Positions 27,945-38,900 of a stretch of DNA of 64,000 bases are shown here, piece by piece. Numbering within the stretch: the first letter of the stretch is position 1; each line of letters opens with the position of its first letter. The position numbers and the translations under genes are program-made. The DNA is from Allodiplogaster sudhausi (Eukaryota; Nematoda; Chromadorea; Rhabditida; Diplogasteridae), in NCBI GenBank assembly GCA_945643635.1, contig CALZFC010000019.1, positions 3,946,001 through 4,010,000 on the forward strand. The letters run 5' to 3'. The notes under the pieces are model-generated. The model did not search any database and was not told where the DNA came from. It saw only the letters and a program-made list of their open reading frames with translations.

Positions 27945-28978
27945 GGTGATGGCCGGCTTCTGAAACAAGCATTTTACGACTTACAATATTAATAGTACAA
28001 AAAATAAGTAATTGCAAACGAAAAAAACATAGCAAAAAGCGAGATTAAAATTTAAAATAAAGAGCGCGGTAAAACTAGAAGGCAACACAACTGCTACTCG
28101 AACAATGATTTCACTTTTCAAGTTCGACTTGAGGAGCATGGTTACATTTGAAAAGAATAAGAAGAAGAATAAGCAAAAGATGCGAACCAAGACGAGCAAC
28201 ATTCTCGAAAGCGCACAATTTCGTGATTTTGTTAAAGTAGTCCGGTGATGAATTCGTCGGGACAGTTTGAGATACGGTAGGTGCATTGTGTCAGTACATG
28301 GAGCGACAGTTTGATAGTTGAAACCAAATCAGGTAGATCACGCAGCAATAAGCAACTAATCTTCAACACAACCTTTTATTTATCGAGGAAAATGACATCG
28401 CCAATTCATGCTAAGGATGCCCCCTTACATGCCGTTCACGGTATGGATTGGTCGTTATTGTGAAAAAATAAGTGTGAAGATCACTAATTGCCGTAGAATT
28501 CAATCAATCGATAGGTCACAACGCTACTGCAGAAATACGATAACTTCTGTGTCAAACTTCCGGAATTTCAAAAGGGAGCCCCCAAACAGATAAAGAAGAA
28601 GCCCAATGCCACCGACTCAGCCGCTGCATTCAAGGTACCTGAACGTTCAGGGACATTGAGAGGCATTTTTGACATATTGAAAAGAGACTGACAATGAGAA
28701 TGAGATTAGACCTATGTCGTCATTGAGGACAGATCAAAATGATGTCATTATTCTAGATTAGGCGGTGCCCGCCATGGCTGGTGAGTTGACCATTCCGATT
28801 TCTGCTGTCTTCCCCCCCCCCAACCTTTATTCCTGTCTACATGTGTTCGTGATGGTTGAGCAAAATGTTTGGAAAATACTATATAAATCAGTAGCATGTT
28901 TGTTTCTTTTAATTGTAAGTGTGGCCGAGTCGCTTTTTTCAAATGTTTTTTTTTACATTGAGAAGGATGGGCATTCGT
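27945..28978. promoter_or_regulatory. TIM50 upstream region with probable trans-splice acceptor
   Basis: On the minus strand CTTGTTTCAG ends at 27960, 15 bases before the TIM50 ATG. No upstream coding exon connects to it, which fits spliced-leader addition. The remaining ~1 kb up to the next gene's stop shows no conserved exon and includes a run of ten C residues near 28812. Confidence 0.5.
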
Positions 28979-31874
28979 TCAGACGCCGTCGAAGCAGTAG
29001 ATGGCCTCCTTTTGCGCGGGACGACTGCAAGGAATCAAAGGTAGTAAAAAAATAAGCAGTCAACAAATATACCTCAGATCAGAGTTTATACAATATGGAA
29101 AAAGAGAAGACAAAATTCTGACGTGAATTGGCGCGCGAGAGTGACGACGGAGGAGGCGAGAGGGTCGGCGGCGAACTTCTCGACCACCTTCTCGGCCCAC
29201 GGGGGGTAGCGGCGGAAGTAGTGGGAAAGAAGATGGAGCGGCAAACGGAGAGAGACATCCGAGTGATGACGAGTGGTCAAGGAGATCAGCCAGATCAACA
29301 TTCCTGATAAGGGAACTTCCAGTAAGGACCACACGGCCATATTCGTAAAATGTGGGCACTAGAAATCCCCGATTTCACGAATATTTACTTAGCCTTTAGG
29401 CGAGTTGCAAATTTTTACGAGTATTTTTTCTGTGTGGATTCTAGAGGATAAGTTGCCACTTCTCTTGAATACCCACTGTAAGTTATGCCGTACCTCGGCC
29501 CATGAAGGCCTCCATCACATCGTCCAAATTCTCAATGAGTGCTTTCGCAAGCAGAATCTCACAGGCAAAGGCACAACGCACGAGCGTTCTCCAATCGACG
29601 TCAGGGTCGAGGCCGATTCGTAGAAGAGAGCGCAGGAGCAGAGATCGCTCAAGTTTCGATAATAATTAAAGTATTTTAAGTCTTTTTCCAGAATATACAT
29701 ATTTGCACATAAAATACTTCTATTTGTCTTCTTCCCCCAAACCCCTTGAGTTTGTTAATTATAATTTCAGATTAATATCAAGGTAAGGGATGAACAATTT
29801 GGACATCTTTGCCTTTTGCTTAAATTTCGTTTAGCATACATAAAACAGGTCTTTCTCACCTTCGGAAAGAGTTGGCAGTCTGCACAATACGCAAGAAAAA
29901 AGACGATCTGAACAAGGAGGCCGACGAGCGCCTTCTCGGCCTTGATTCTTTCGACGTTTTCGCATGAATCCTGAAGACCTTCGTTATTCCACCGTCAAAA
30001 TGTTTAAAGCCAAAAAATGTTTTTACAAACTATAAACATATTTTTTTAAATAAAAAATCAAAAGTATTTAAGATCTTGCTTGCTTGTCAAGAGCACTACT
30101 GGAATGAACAAGGAGAATGTGACTGACAGGCACCGATGGTTGAGCGCGTACTTTGGCATAAAGCCTAAGGCGGATCTCGACGGCTTCCAGGAGGGGCGCC
30201 GACCACGACAGAGGGAAATTAGAGAGCGACCAGATTGCGTGCAGCGAGCGCAGCACAGCACAAGCAGTGCTTCTGTAACAAGGAATTCTTATCATCAACC
30301 ACATTTAGTGAAACTTGAGTGCGCTATTCACAATTTGGGGACTCTCGTAACAACGACACACAAAAGAAATTGTTTGAAACAATCCTTGTTTTGGAGTAAA
30401 AGTGAAACAATATTGTTTGATATATCAAACAATGAAAAAAACATTGTTTGATATGGCAAGCAATATTGTTTCAGTTTTAAGCCGAAACAACATTGTTTCA
30501 AACGATTTTTTTGTGTGGATTCAATAATGAATACGGAAGGAGACCGACACAGCGCTCATGTTCGACTTGTCTGCAAGACGCTTGCACACCCATCGCATCA
30601 TCCACTCATCTCCCATGAACTCCTTGTAGAGCGCACGAACAAACGCCACCTTAACAACCAACCGCGCCGCTCTCCAAAGCCTTTCCCATGTCGTCTCACA
30701 AACCATTGCAGGTAATAGACAATGTAAAATGTTCTGACAGAAGGAGCAGTCGAGTCGCCACACCACCGCGTCACCCAACTGTGCAGAGCAGCAACGGTGA
30801 AATGCTTCTCTAGCGGGTCTTCCTTGAACAATTCACGAGTAGACCTCCAGATAGTTCTTGCAATCTATAGTGCAAGGTGAATTCATAAACGAAACACTCT
30901 TGAGTCGTTCTCTCCATTCAAGTCTCCACCAAATGTAGACAACGTCTCGTTCACCTCTTCCTCATCCCATGGTGCTCTTCCGTCCCTTGTGTAGTAGAAG
31001 TCGTAGTGCATCTTCATGAGACGGAGAGCCCTTATGATCTCGGCATTCCTCGTGAATGGCTCCTCGTGGATCCGCTCGAATCGGATACGCATCGTCGGGC
31101 CGAGATCTTGCAGCAGAGTCATCTGAGAATTTTGCATAATATAATTTCAAATCATAATTAATAACAATTACCACAACGGCACAACAATCCATGCAGTGGT
31201 CGGCCTGCCGAAGGAGGATCCCTCGGGAGACTTCCCTCCCCTCAACCAAATCATCTGCTCCATCGCAGAGTGAGAAGGCCGCCAGCACTTCGTAGAGCTT
31301 GATCTGCGCAGGCAACGAGAGCACACAAAGACTCTACAAATCCCTCTCCATCTTTACCTTTCCCTCTCTCTCTCTCTGTCTCGCTCGCTCTCTCTATCGC
31401 TCTCTCTCTCTCTCTCTTTCCCGGTATCTCTCTCTCTCTCTCTGTCTATCTGTCTCTTTTTCCTCTAACATCCTCGTTAATGCCAGGTGAATCGGCGTGC
31501 ATGCGGGAGACAGTCTTGATGATGTGCAGACGAACAGACTGCCGATGCTCTTCTGAGATGGCCACCCGCACCATTCCAGTGGCCTGAAAAAAGAAATGAT
31601 TTGAAAACGATGCTAAAAGTTTATTTTGAAAATAGTCTCACCATTTCAGACGAGCCTTTCCATCGACCGCTGTCATACTCCTCGCACATGAAGAGGGCTG
31701 CTTTTCTTTCGAGTTGAGGAGAGATTCTGACAACGGAGAGGGAGAATGGAAGTAACATATCAAGGGACTTATTAGAGAAGATCGGGATACGGATGTACAT
31801 ATGTATAACATTATATATATGTATATTTATATATACATATATTTATGTATATTTATATATATATATATATATAT

Positions 31875-31941
<67 letters not shown>

Positions 31942-33698
31942 TATTTTTCCCGGTGTAGTAAATTGGCGCACAGCTATTGGTTGAAAAACTGAAGCGAAAA
32001 CCTCAACCTCATGTCAGCCACCTCATGCTTAGCCACGGAAAAAGCTACACTTTATTTCTCGACTACCTCTTCTCCGAGTTCTCAGCTGCTGAGCAGAGAA
32101 CGCAGGAGTAGAAGCGGGCCTCTCGTTCCTCGTCCTTTTCCAGAATTGCCAAGAACCTCTCTTCATCGCTCACAATTTCTTCGAAGAGAGCGCGGATGAA
32201 GGCTCCCTTAACCTTTTCAGTCATTTGCAAAATAGAATTAGACCAAATGTAGTTATACTCCGCTGGCAGTATTCACCGATGGTTCAACGTCGCTTTCATT
32301 TAAGAAGTACTGGACGATCTCCAATGCTGTTTTTGCATCGCCGCCGCTGAAGGCGAAGAGCGCCGACCGCCAAAGTGGTGTTGCGAGCTGAACGGGGCCA
32401 ATTATTTATTGACTGAAGTTTCAATTGTAAAAGTAAGCCCTTGTAAACAGAAAGCAGGATAAATAGACTATATATAATCTCAGATTCCTTGTGCTGCACT
32501 CCCCCTCCGACCTCCGTAGGCGAACAGGGCGGGTTAGCATCGCGTTTCCAGAAGAACTCAAAGTGGCGATTGAGAAGCTTCAACGTCAAGAAGAGATCGC
32601 AATGGCACGCCATCGGCTCAGTGCTCATTCTCTCGAAGCGTCGTTGAATGGAAGCGCCGAGTCCGGGAAAGAGGACCAACTGAAGTTACATTTATTGCTC
32701 TAATACTATATTTTTATGCATATATGTATATCATATGTACATACATGCATACATATAAATTAACTTTTATATATATACATATATTTATTTATTGTCTAAT
32801 TCATTTACATATCCTGACCATTTTTTCGTTACACTGGTCGCAATGCTTCGCAATCAAGTATACCGCCTCATGAAGTTCGTCTCGAATCTTCTCGCTGCCG
32901 ATGTTTTCTTTCTCCCCGATTGAGGCAAATCTCTCGCAGAGAAGCAGCTGAGGAGGAGATCGAGTTACCAAGTAGCGCGATTATATTAAATAGCGATTTA
33001 ATAACACTCTAAAGAAAAAGACCGCAGCGCCATTGTAAGAAGCAGACACTGACGTCATCGTTGTGGACAGCCTGGACAATCTCTGGCCGGCTGCGTATCA
33101 TCTGAGTAATCCTGCTCATTGCGTCCTCCCGCAGCTTCATTGGCTGTCTCACGCACTGCACGACCCGGAGAAGGCCACTTGCCTAAAAGAGGCTGTCTAG
33201 GGATCTTAAAAACTACAGTAATCCTCAAGAAAAGAATGCGCAGGAGACGCAGACAGTAAAGTACGGTAGATTTTAAGCTCCTCCATGGACAGACAGCCTT
33301 TTTAATGTAAATAAAAATCCAATCCGTACATTTTTTTTTAATTAGCAGCGACGCAAGCACATAAAATTAGAAGCTCTCCACATCCAGTGCTATTTCATAC
33401 TGTAGTAATTAAGTGGCAAGGGACTCACTACGGTAACGAGCTCTTCAATCGACAGTTCCTTCTTCTTCTGGCTCAACACGAACGTCGCCGCTCGCCGCTC
33501 GAGATTCTCTTGCAGGCGTCCTAGCCTAAATCTCAAACCATTCATGGCATGTTTTACAAAAAAAACTTCAAGAACAATTGCATGAGTTTCATGATATGTA
33601 CAGTACCTCAGTGGCCCTCTCCTCCCCGCCTGCCTTAGCACACTGAGGCAGACGCGAGCCTTCAGGCCGCATGGGCCTCTTCTCGACCAGTCGCCCAT
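28979..33698 (-). CDS. Large helical protein with internal duplication (757 aa, 18 exons)
   Basis: Exons 33698-33607, 33525-33429, 33182-33054, 32947-32819, 32679-32512, 32387-32277, 32212-32067, 31726-31642, 31583-31470, 31303-31172, 31122-30955, 30864-30739, 30694-30549, 30272-30134, 29970-29860, 29647-29494, 29303-29123, 29024-28979. Phases fit over 2274 bases. Exons 5 and 11 are each 168 bases and encode similar segments (GASIQRRFERMSTEP against PTMRIRFERIHEEP; HFEFFWKRD against HYDFYYTRD). Exons 6 and 12 share TPLWRS/RTIWRS. Flanking exons align more weakly. The protein is helix-rich without signal peptide or membrane segment, suggesting an ARM/HEAT-like scaffold. I do not recognise the family. 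An acceptor (GCTAATTCAG) lies about 35 bases before the ATG. An upstream in-frame TGA supports the start. Donors are unusually varied. Confidence 0.75.
30355..30519. mobile_element. Short inverted-repeat (MITE-like) element in an intron
   Basis: Lies inside the 276-base intron 30273-30548. The left end ACACACAAAAGAAATTGTTT is inverted at the right end (AAACGATTTTTTTGTGTGG). Inner repeats of GAAACAATATTGTTTGATAT fold as well, so nearly the whole 165 bp can form a hairpin. A related end, TTTTTCTGTGTGGATTC, occurs alone near 29425-29442 in the same gene. Confidence 0.65.
31793..31950. repeat. (TA)n and (ATTT)n microsatellite in an intron
   Basis: TATATA runs pass into about 18 copies of ATTT at roughly 31873-31946, inside the intron between exons 7 and 8 of the helical-protein gene. 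It accounts for Tyr/Ile/Leu repeat frames on the plus strand. Confidence 0.9.
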
Positions 33699-33754
33699 CC
33701 TTTGTCAAGGCGATCGCAAGCGAATTAAATTGCCTGAATTAGCTGAATTATTCA

Positions 33755-33819
33755 CAGAATTCATACAAAAGAATTGATTTGTTTCAGAGAAAAAAATAAA
33801 TTCTTTTGTATGAATTCTG
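33755..33819. repeat. Perfect 21-bp inverted repeat upstream of the helical-protein gene
   Basis: Arm 33755-33775 (CAGAATTCATACAAAAGAATT) is the exact reverse complement of 33799-33819, with a 23-base spacer. It lies about 57 bases upstream of the ATG at 33698 and could be in the promoter or 5' leader. Confidence 0.85.
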
Positions 33820-34431
33820 ATGGTTATCTTTAATGGGAGATAAATATGTATATACAGACCGCAGCAGGGAAGCGGCCAACTAGGAGGACGGCATTGAAGT
33901 GAAATGCCATCAAAATTTCCATGATTATATGAAATCTCTGTAACTTTCACTTCCTTCACAGTGATAGACATGCGCATTCATCTAAAAGTACATTGAAGAA
34001 AGTACGCAGTCCATCTCTTAGAGGCACTCAATTTCATGTCACTTCCTTGCGTCGCAGCCCTTTGGTCGCTTCTCCGCAGTGTCTTGTAATTCTGTTTCAA
34101 TCTCTTCTTTTATTTATTTTTCTTTTTTTCAAATTTGATGTCTCAGAATGTTTTGCTGTTTCGAGAGTTTCCGTGAGATAAATGAAATTGTGGTCATCTC
34201 TGTGTGAAGTGAATCTACGAACAAAACCACTGCTGGGAGGTGCACATGGAAGAATATTTTGAATATAATACATAATTCAATAAAAAATAAAATACAACGC
34301 ATCATAATGCTTCATTTTCGTTAGCGTTTTATATCACATTACATGCTTGGCTTTGTTATAAAATCAAAAATGGCTCAATTGATCAAGATTAAGACATTAA
34401 CTCCTCTCTAATTCCGAACTAAATTCAGAGA
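33820..34431. other. Intergenic; divergent upstream region, no gene
   Basis: Separates the minus-strand helical-protein gene from the plus-strand peptide gene. AT-rich, with no conserved exon recognised. Confidence 0.5.
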
Positions 34432-34844
34432 ATGCTTCTGAAGAATTCTTCAATCGCTTTCGCGCTTGTGCTCCTCTTAATCGTCTCTGTTGCCGCTTAT
34501 GTAATGACAGTTTATTTTCGACAGTTGCTCTTTTCTTCATTTTACAATATGCTGCTCTTTATAACAACCAAAAATCACGTAGTTTAAAGGTGAAATTTTA
34601 ATCAATTAGTGAAATGTTAACTAAATAAGGAAAAAAATTTACGAGTGAAAATTACTATAAAAATACAAAGGACGAGAAGAAGATAGCTGCTGAAGAGTCG
34701 CCACTTTTCAAGAGGTCGCGTCGTGCCGCTGCCCCCTTTTGGCCGAAGCATCCAAACCGCCCCAAGCATCATCCCGGAGCACCGGAAGGGGACAAGCTGG
34801 CGAACAAGTTGATGAGATGGAAGCCTTCCCCTTCGGCAAAATAG
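34432..34844 (+). CDS. Small secreted peptide precursor, possible neuropeptide-like protein (80 aa)
   Basis: Exon 1 is 34432-34500 and exon 2 is 34671-34844, joined in phase 0 (GT donor, AAAG acceptor). An acceptor, AAATTCAG, ends three bases before the ATG and fits trans-splicing. Residues 1-22 form a signal peptide (hydrophobic core AFALVLLLIVSVAA). A short acidic stretch (DEKKIAAEESP) leads to a basic cleavage site, KRSRR, followed by a Pro/His/Lys-rich C-terminal peptide (AAAPFWPKHPNRPKHHPG, then LMRWKPSPSAK). The plan of signal peptide, acidic spacer, KR/RR site and basic peptide is typical of neuropeptide-like precursors, but no named family was recognised and there is no C-terminal amidation Gly. 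The A-rich acceptor of exon 2 is the weak point. Confidence 0.5.
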
Positions 34845-35252
34845 ATAGAAACAAGCCCTCTCCTGCATTTGGAAGCATTTAGTTAAAGATAAAATATACA
34901 AAACATCCATGTTATCTCTTTGTTCAATGCGGATCACTCGTCAAACGGTATGGACAACGTATTTGAGCTCTCTTGACACACGATTATAGAAAAACCCTAT
35001 AGATAGAAACTGCAAAAAAGAGAATGAAATGGAGACAATAAATGAAAAGAAAGGGAGAAAAAATAGATTGTGGTGGAGCTCAAAATAGTGAGTTCCTCGA
35101 ATCTTCCCCAATACTGAGGGAAAAATCGTTTAGTGGCAAATTGCGAACATATGTATGTATATGTATTACTGGAACGTTGTCCATGACTTTTCAAAGTCTC
35201 CCGCAAATATATGTAAATGCCGTCTCGGCCCAAGATCAAATTCGAACAAAAC
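34845..35252. other. No supported gene
   Basis: AT-rich DNA. A segment near 35065-35105 (GATTGTGGTGGAGCTCAAAA) recurs in similar form near 40788-40830, suggesting a dispersed repeat fragment. Confidence 0.45.
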
Positions 35253-35514
35253 TAGAGAAATCACAAATAGTAAGAAGAATTCCGGAAGATGAATGGATCC
35301 CTCCTGATCCCCCGGAAGTCAGCGAAAACACGCTACTCTATTCGCTTTGTTATTGCAAAAGGGCTCATAGAAAGAAACTCTTTTAAACATTTTATTCACA
35401 ACTTCCGAATGCTGCATAACATGTTGAGGCTTGCCGGACCTAGCCGAAAGAATTCCCTTGTAAGACATTTTCCGTTTTGTTTGAGAATTCTTAGAACTAC
35501 TTGTGATTTCTCTA
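35253..35514. mobile_element. Short inverted-terminal-repeat element
   Basis: The left end TAGAGAAATCACAAATAGT is inverted at the right end (ACTTGTGATTTCTCTA), and AAGAATTC follows inside both ends. No transposase. A second partial copy of its interior lies at about 35555-35695 (GGATCCCTCCTGATC, CGGCTCTATTCGC, TTGCAAAAGGGCTCA). A small relative is at 6150-6215. Confidence 0.65.
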
Positions 35515-35554
35515 CTTGTATTCAACCCTGACTGGAAGCCAAATAGATGGCATT

Positions 35555-35967
35555 TGAATTCGCGAGCAGAAAGGATCCCTCCTGATCACCCGGAAGGCAG
35601 GAAAAACACGCGGCTCTATTCGCTTTGTATTCTATTGGCTATATTGCAAAAGGGCTCAGAGAAAGAAACTCTTTTAGACATTTTATTCACAACGAGCAAA
35701 GGGGCTTGTGATAGATAGAAGGGTAGGCCGATGATAGGTGATAGGAGGGAAGGGCTGTTGATAGAGAGGATGCTGCTCATATGGCGTCAAAGTCCGAAAT
35801 GATCGCGTCGATGCGTGATGAACCCTGATCCATATGTTGTTTTATTTAAGAGGTGGTCAAGGGAGAAATAAAAAAATGGTCATTCGAAACAATTCTAACA
35901 GTTTTCTTCTTTTTTAAACATAAATTTTACTGAACTAACATTAATGATATTTTATTAAAATATTTTA
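35555..35967. repeat. Partial copy of the 35253-35514 element and 3' flank of the mucin-like gene
   Basis: Bases 35571-35695 repeat the interior of the upstream element with substitutions and a short insertion. The rest is the probable 3' untranslated region of the minus-strand gene ending at 35968. Confidence 0.55.
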
Positions 35968-38900
35968 TTAAGATTTTATTAAATTAAATAAATAATCGAT
36001 TCTATGCACTTCTAAAAGGAGCTTGTGTTTGAAGCGAAGCTTGGCGAGTTGCCAGCGGAGGACGACGAGCACGATGACAGCGGCGGCCACCAACGAGTAC
36101 ACGACCACAGCGGTGATCACTAATGGCTGCAATACCGTATTTCGTTTTAATATAAGGGTTAAAACCATTTTAATTTTAGGTTCTAAAGACTAACCATAAG
36201 GCTCGAATGGTCGCCATTCCCAGAGATTGTGCTGAAAATTACATGTACTAATCGCAGTAAGCAATTAGAGAGAGTAAACAAAGAAGCGACCAGACAAGAG
36301 AGAAAGCGAGTGAGAGTGATGCACCTGGAAGAATCTGCCTTAGTGGCGGTCGTACTCGTAGATGCTTCTGAGGTTGTTTTCGGCGTCGAGCTCATTTTCG
36401 TCGTAAATTTGTGCTATAAAAAATATCTATAAATATATAAAATATATGTATATAAAATATTATAAAAACCAGACTGACGAATGTTGCTACGACCGTAGTC
36501 GTTGGGGTCGTTGTGGTTGTCGTCGGCGCCTTCGATGTAGTCGTGATCTTCGCGAATAAAGATTTCATTTTGTGCTTTAAATTGTTAGGTTCAAGATCAA
36601 GTAATAATTTGGTGTATTAAGAGAGCCAATCTGAGAGACTCAAGCACGGGCATGTCGGGAACAAAATTATTTTTTGATTTTTTATTCCTTCTAATGGCTT
36701 ATGTAGCACCCTATAGAGATCCCAAAAAATTGTTCCAAAAATTTTTTTTCTGTTATTTCACAATGGATATGCACCGAAAACCCGAAAAAACTCAAATGAT
36801 CATAACTTTGTTCGTTGTTGAGATATATTAATTTTGAACTGTTTATTCAATTCCAAATTGAAAGGCGCACAAAAATCGTGTTAATCACTTTTAAAAAATA
36901 TTTCATTAAAGGCCTCATTTTGGCATTTTAATATTTCGAGTGGTGCGTTTGGGGCACAAAAACCCCCCATGTTAAAAAACTGAAGGCACCACATGAAAGA
37001 GCGACCTTTTTTACCCATACTTAAAAGCCTTTTACTAAAAAACTCCGATACACCTGTTTCAATATTTTGACATGAAGCGCGCGAGTCGGTCAAAATGGCG
37101 CATTTTTCGGCCGCCGAGGCACCGTGCAAGCGCATTCATCGATCCATAACTGCGCTCAATGTCAATATTACAAAATCGTAAGTATATCATGTAAGAGCTC
37201 TCACGGAGATCTTCAAATGTTACATACATACTTTTATTGAAAAGTTTCAATTTATATGGGAAATTTCGTTTTGTATGATAAGAAGGCTTAAAAAACTACT
37301 TCAGAAACATTCCCACATGCCCAAACATACATCATAAGAAAGAGGATGAAATTTGCTACAAGATAAAACCCTTTCAATGGAATTCCATGCATACGATCTT
37401 TTGTTATAAGCCATAAAATAGTGCCAGTAGCGTCACTGTCATTTTGCCCAAGAATTCATATTTTAGGTTATTCGAATTAGAATATTCCAATCCTTTTTTT
37501 CTACAGTTTTTCCCTAAGGCCTTGCTATCCTATTCTTATGGCTTATAACAAACGATCGTACACATGAAATTTCATTTAAAGGGGTTCATCTTGTACCAAA
37601 TTTCATCCTCTTTCTTATGATGTATGTTTGGGCATGTGGGAATGTTTCTGAAGTAGTTTTTTAAGCCTTCTTATCATACAAAACGAAATTTCCCATATAA
37701 ATTGAAACTTTTCAATAAAAGTTTGTATGTAGCATTTGAAGATCTCCGTGAGAGCTCTTAGATGATATACTTACGATTTTGTAATATTGACATTGCGCGC
37801 AGTTATGGATCGAAGAATGCGCTTGCACGGTGCCTCGGCGGCCGAAAATACGCCATTTTGACCGACTTTCAATATGTCAAAATATTGAAACAGGTGTATC
37901 GGAGTTTTTTAGTAAAAGGCATTTAAATAGGGGTAAAAAAGGTCGCTCTTTCACGTGGTGCCTTAAGTTTTTTGACATGGGGGGGTTTTTATGCCCCAAA
38001 CGCACTACTCGAAATATTAAAATGTCAAAATGAGGCCTTCAATGAAATATTTTTAAAATGTGATTAACGCGAGTTTTGTGCGCCTTTCAATTTGGAATTG
38101 AATAAACAGTTCAAAATTAATATATCTCAACAACGAACAAAGTTATGATCATTTCAGTTTTTTCTGGTTTTCGGTGCATATCCATTGTGAAATAACAGAA
38201 AAAAATTTTTGGAACAATTTTTTTGGGATCTCTATAGGGTGCTACATAAGCCATTAGAAGGAATAAAAAGTCAAAAAATAATTTTGTTCCAGACATGTCT
38301 TGTATAGAGGCCTGCTCGAACCTCTCAGATTGGCTCTCTTAATAGCATGCAGACTGAAAAATACCGTTGTAGTGCTCGTGCTCGTAGTAGCGGTTGAGGT
38401 GGTCGTCGGAGCCTTGAAGGCGGCAGTTGCGGTCTCAGGAGTGCTAGGTGGGATCACAGAAGTGGTCGTTGGAGCCTTTGAGGTTGTATTGGTCGCCTTT
38501 TGAGTGGTATTCGTCGCCTTTTGAGTGGTCGCTGGGGCTTCAGATGTGGTCTTTGGGGCCTCAGAGGTGGTCGTTGGGGCCTCAGTGGAGGGGCCTCAAA
38601 GGTGGTCGTTGGGGCCTCAGTGGTGGTCGTTGGGGCCTAAGTGGTGGTCGTAGGTCCTCAGAGGTGGTCTTTGGGGCCTCAGAGGTGGTCGTTGGGGCCT
38701 CAGAGGTGGTCGTTGGGGCCTCAGAGGTGGTCGTTGGGGCCTCAGAGGTGGTCGTTGGGGCCTCAGAGGTGGTCGTTTGGGCCTCAGAGGTGGTCGTTGG
38801 CGTCTCGGTGGTAGGGGTTGCAGGTGGGGCCTTGGCGGTTGGGATAGCAGTCGTACTCTTCAACAGGCAAGGAGACGGCTGCTTACTTGGCGCAAACCTC

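Noticed and set aside
24002..33698. TIM50 and the helical-protein gene as a nematode operon
   Set aside because: Same strand, but about 1 kb apart, far more than the roughly 100-base spacing typical of operons. No SL2-type evidence can be read from sequence.
36881..38033. Repeated frame NIETGVSEFFSKR in both arms of the foldback element as a gene
   Set aside because: Both copies are mirror parts of the same arm, are short, lack starts and splice context, and are not identical in length.
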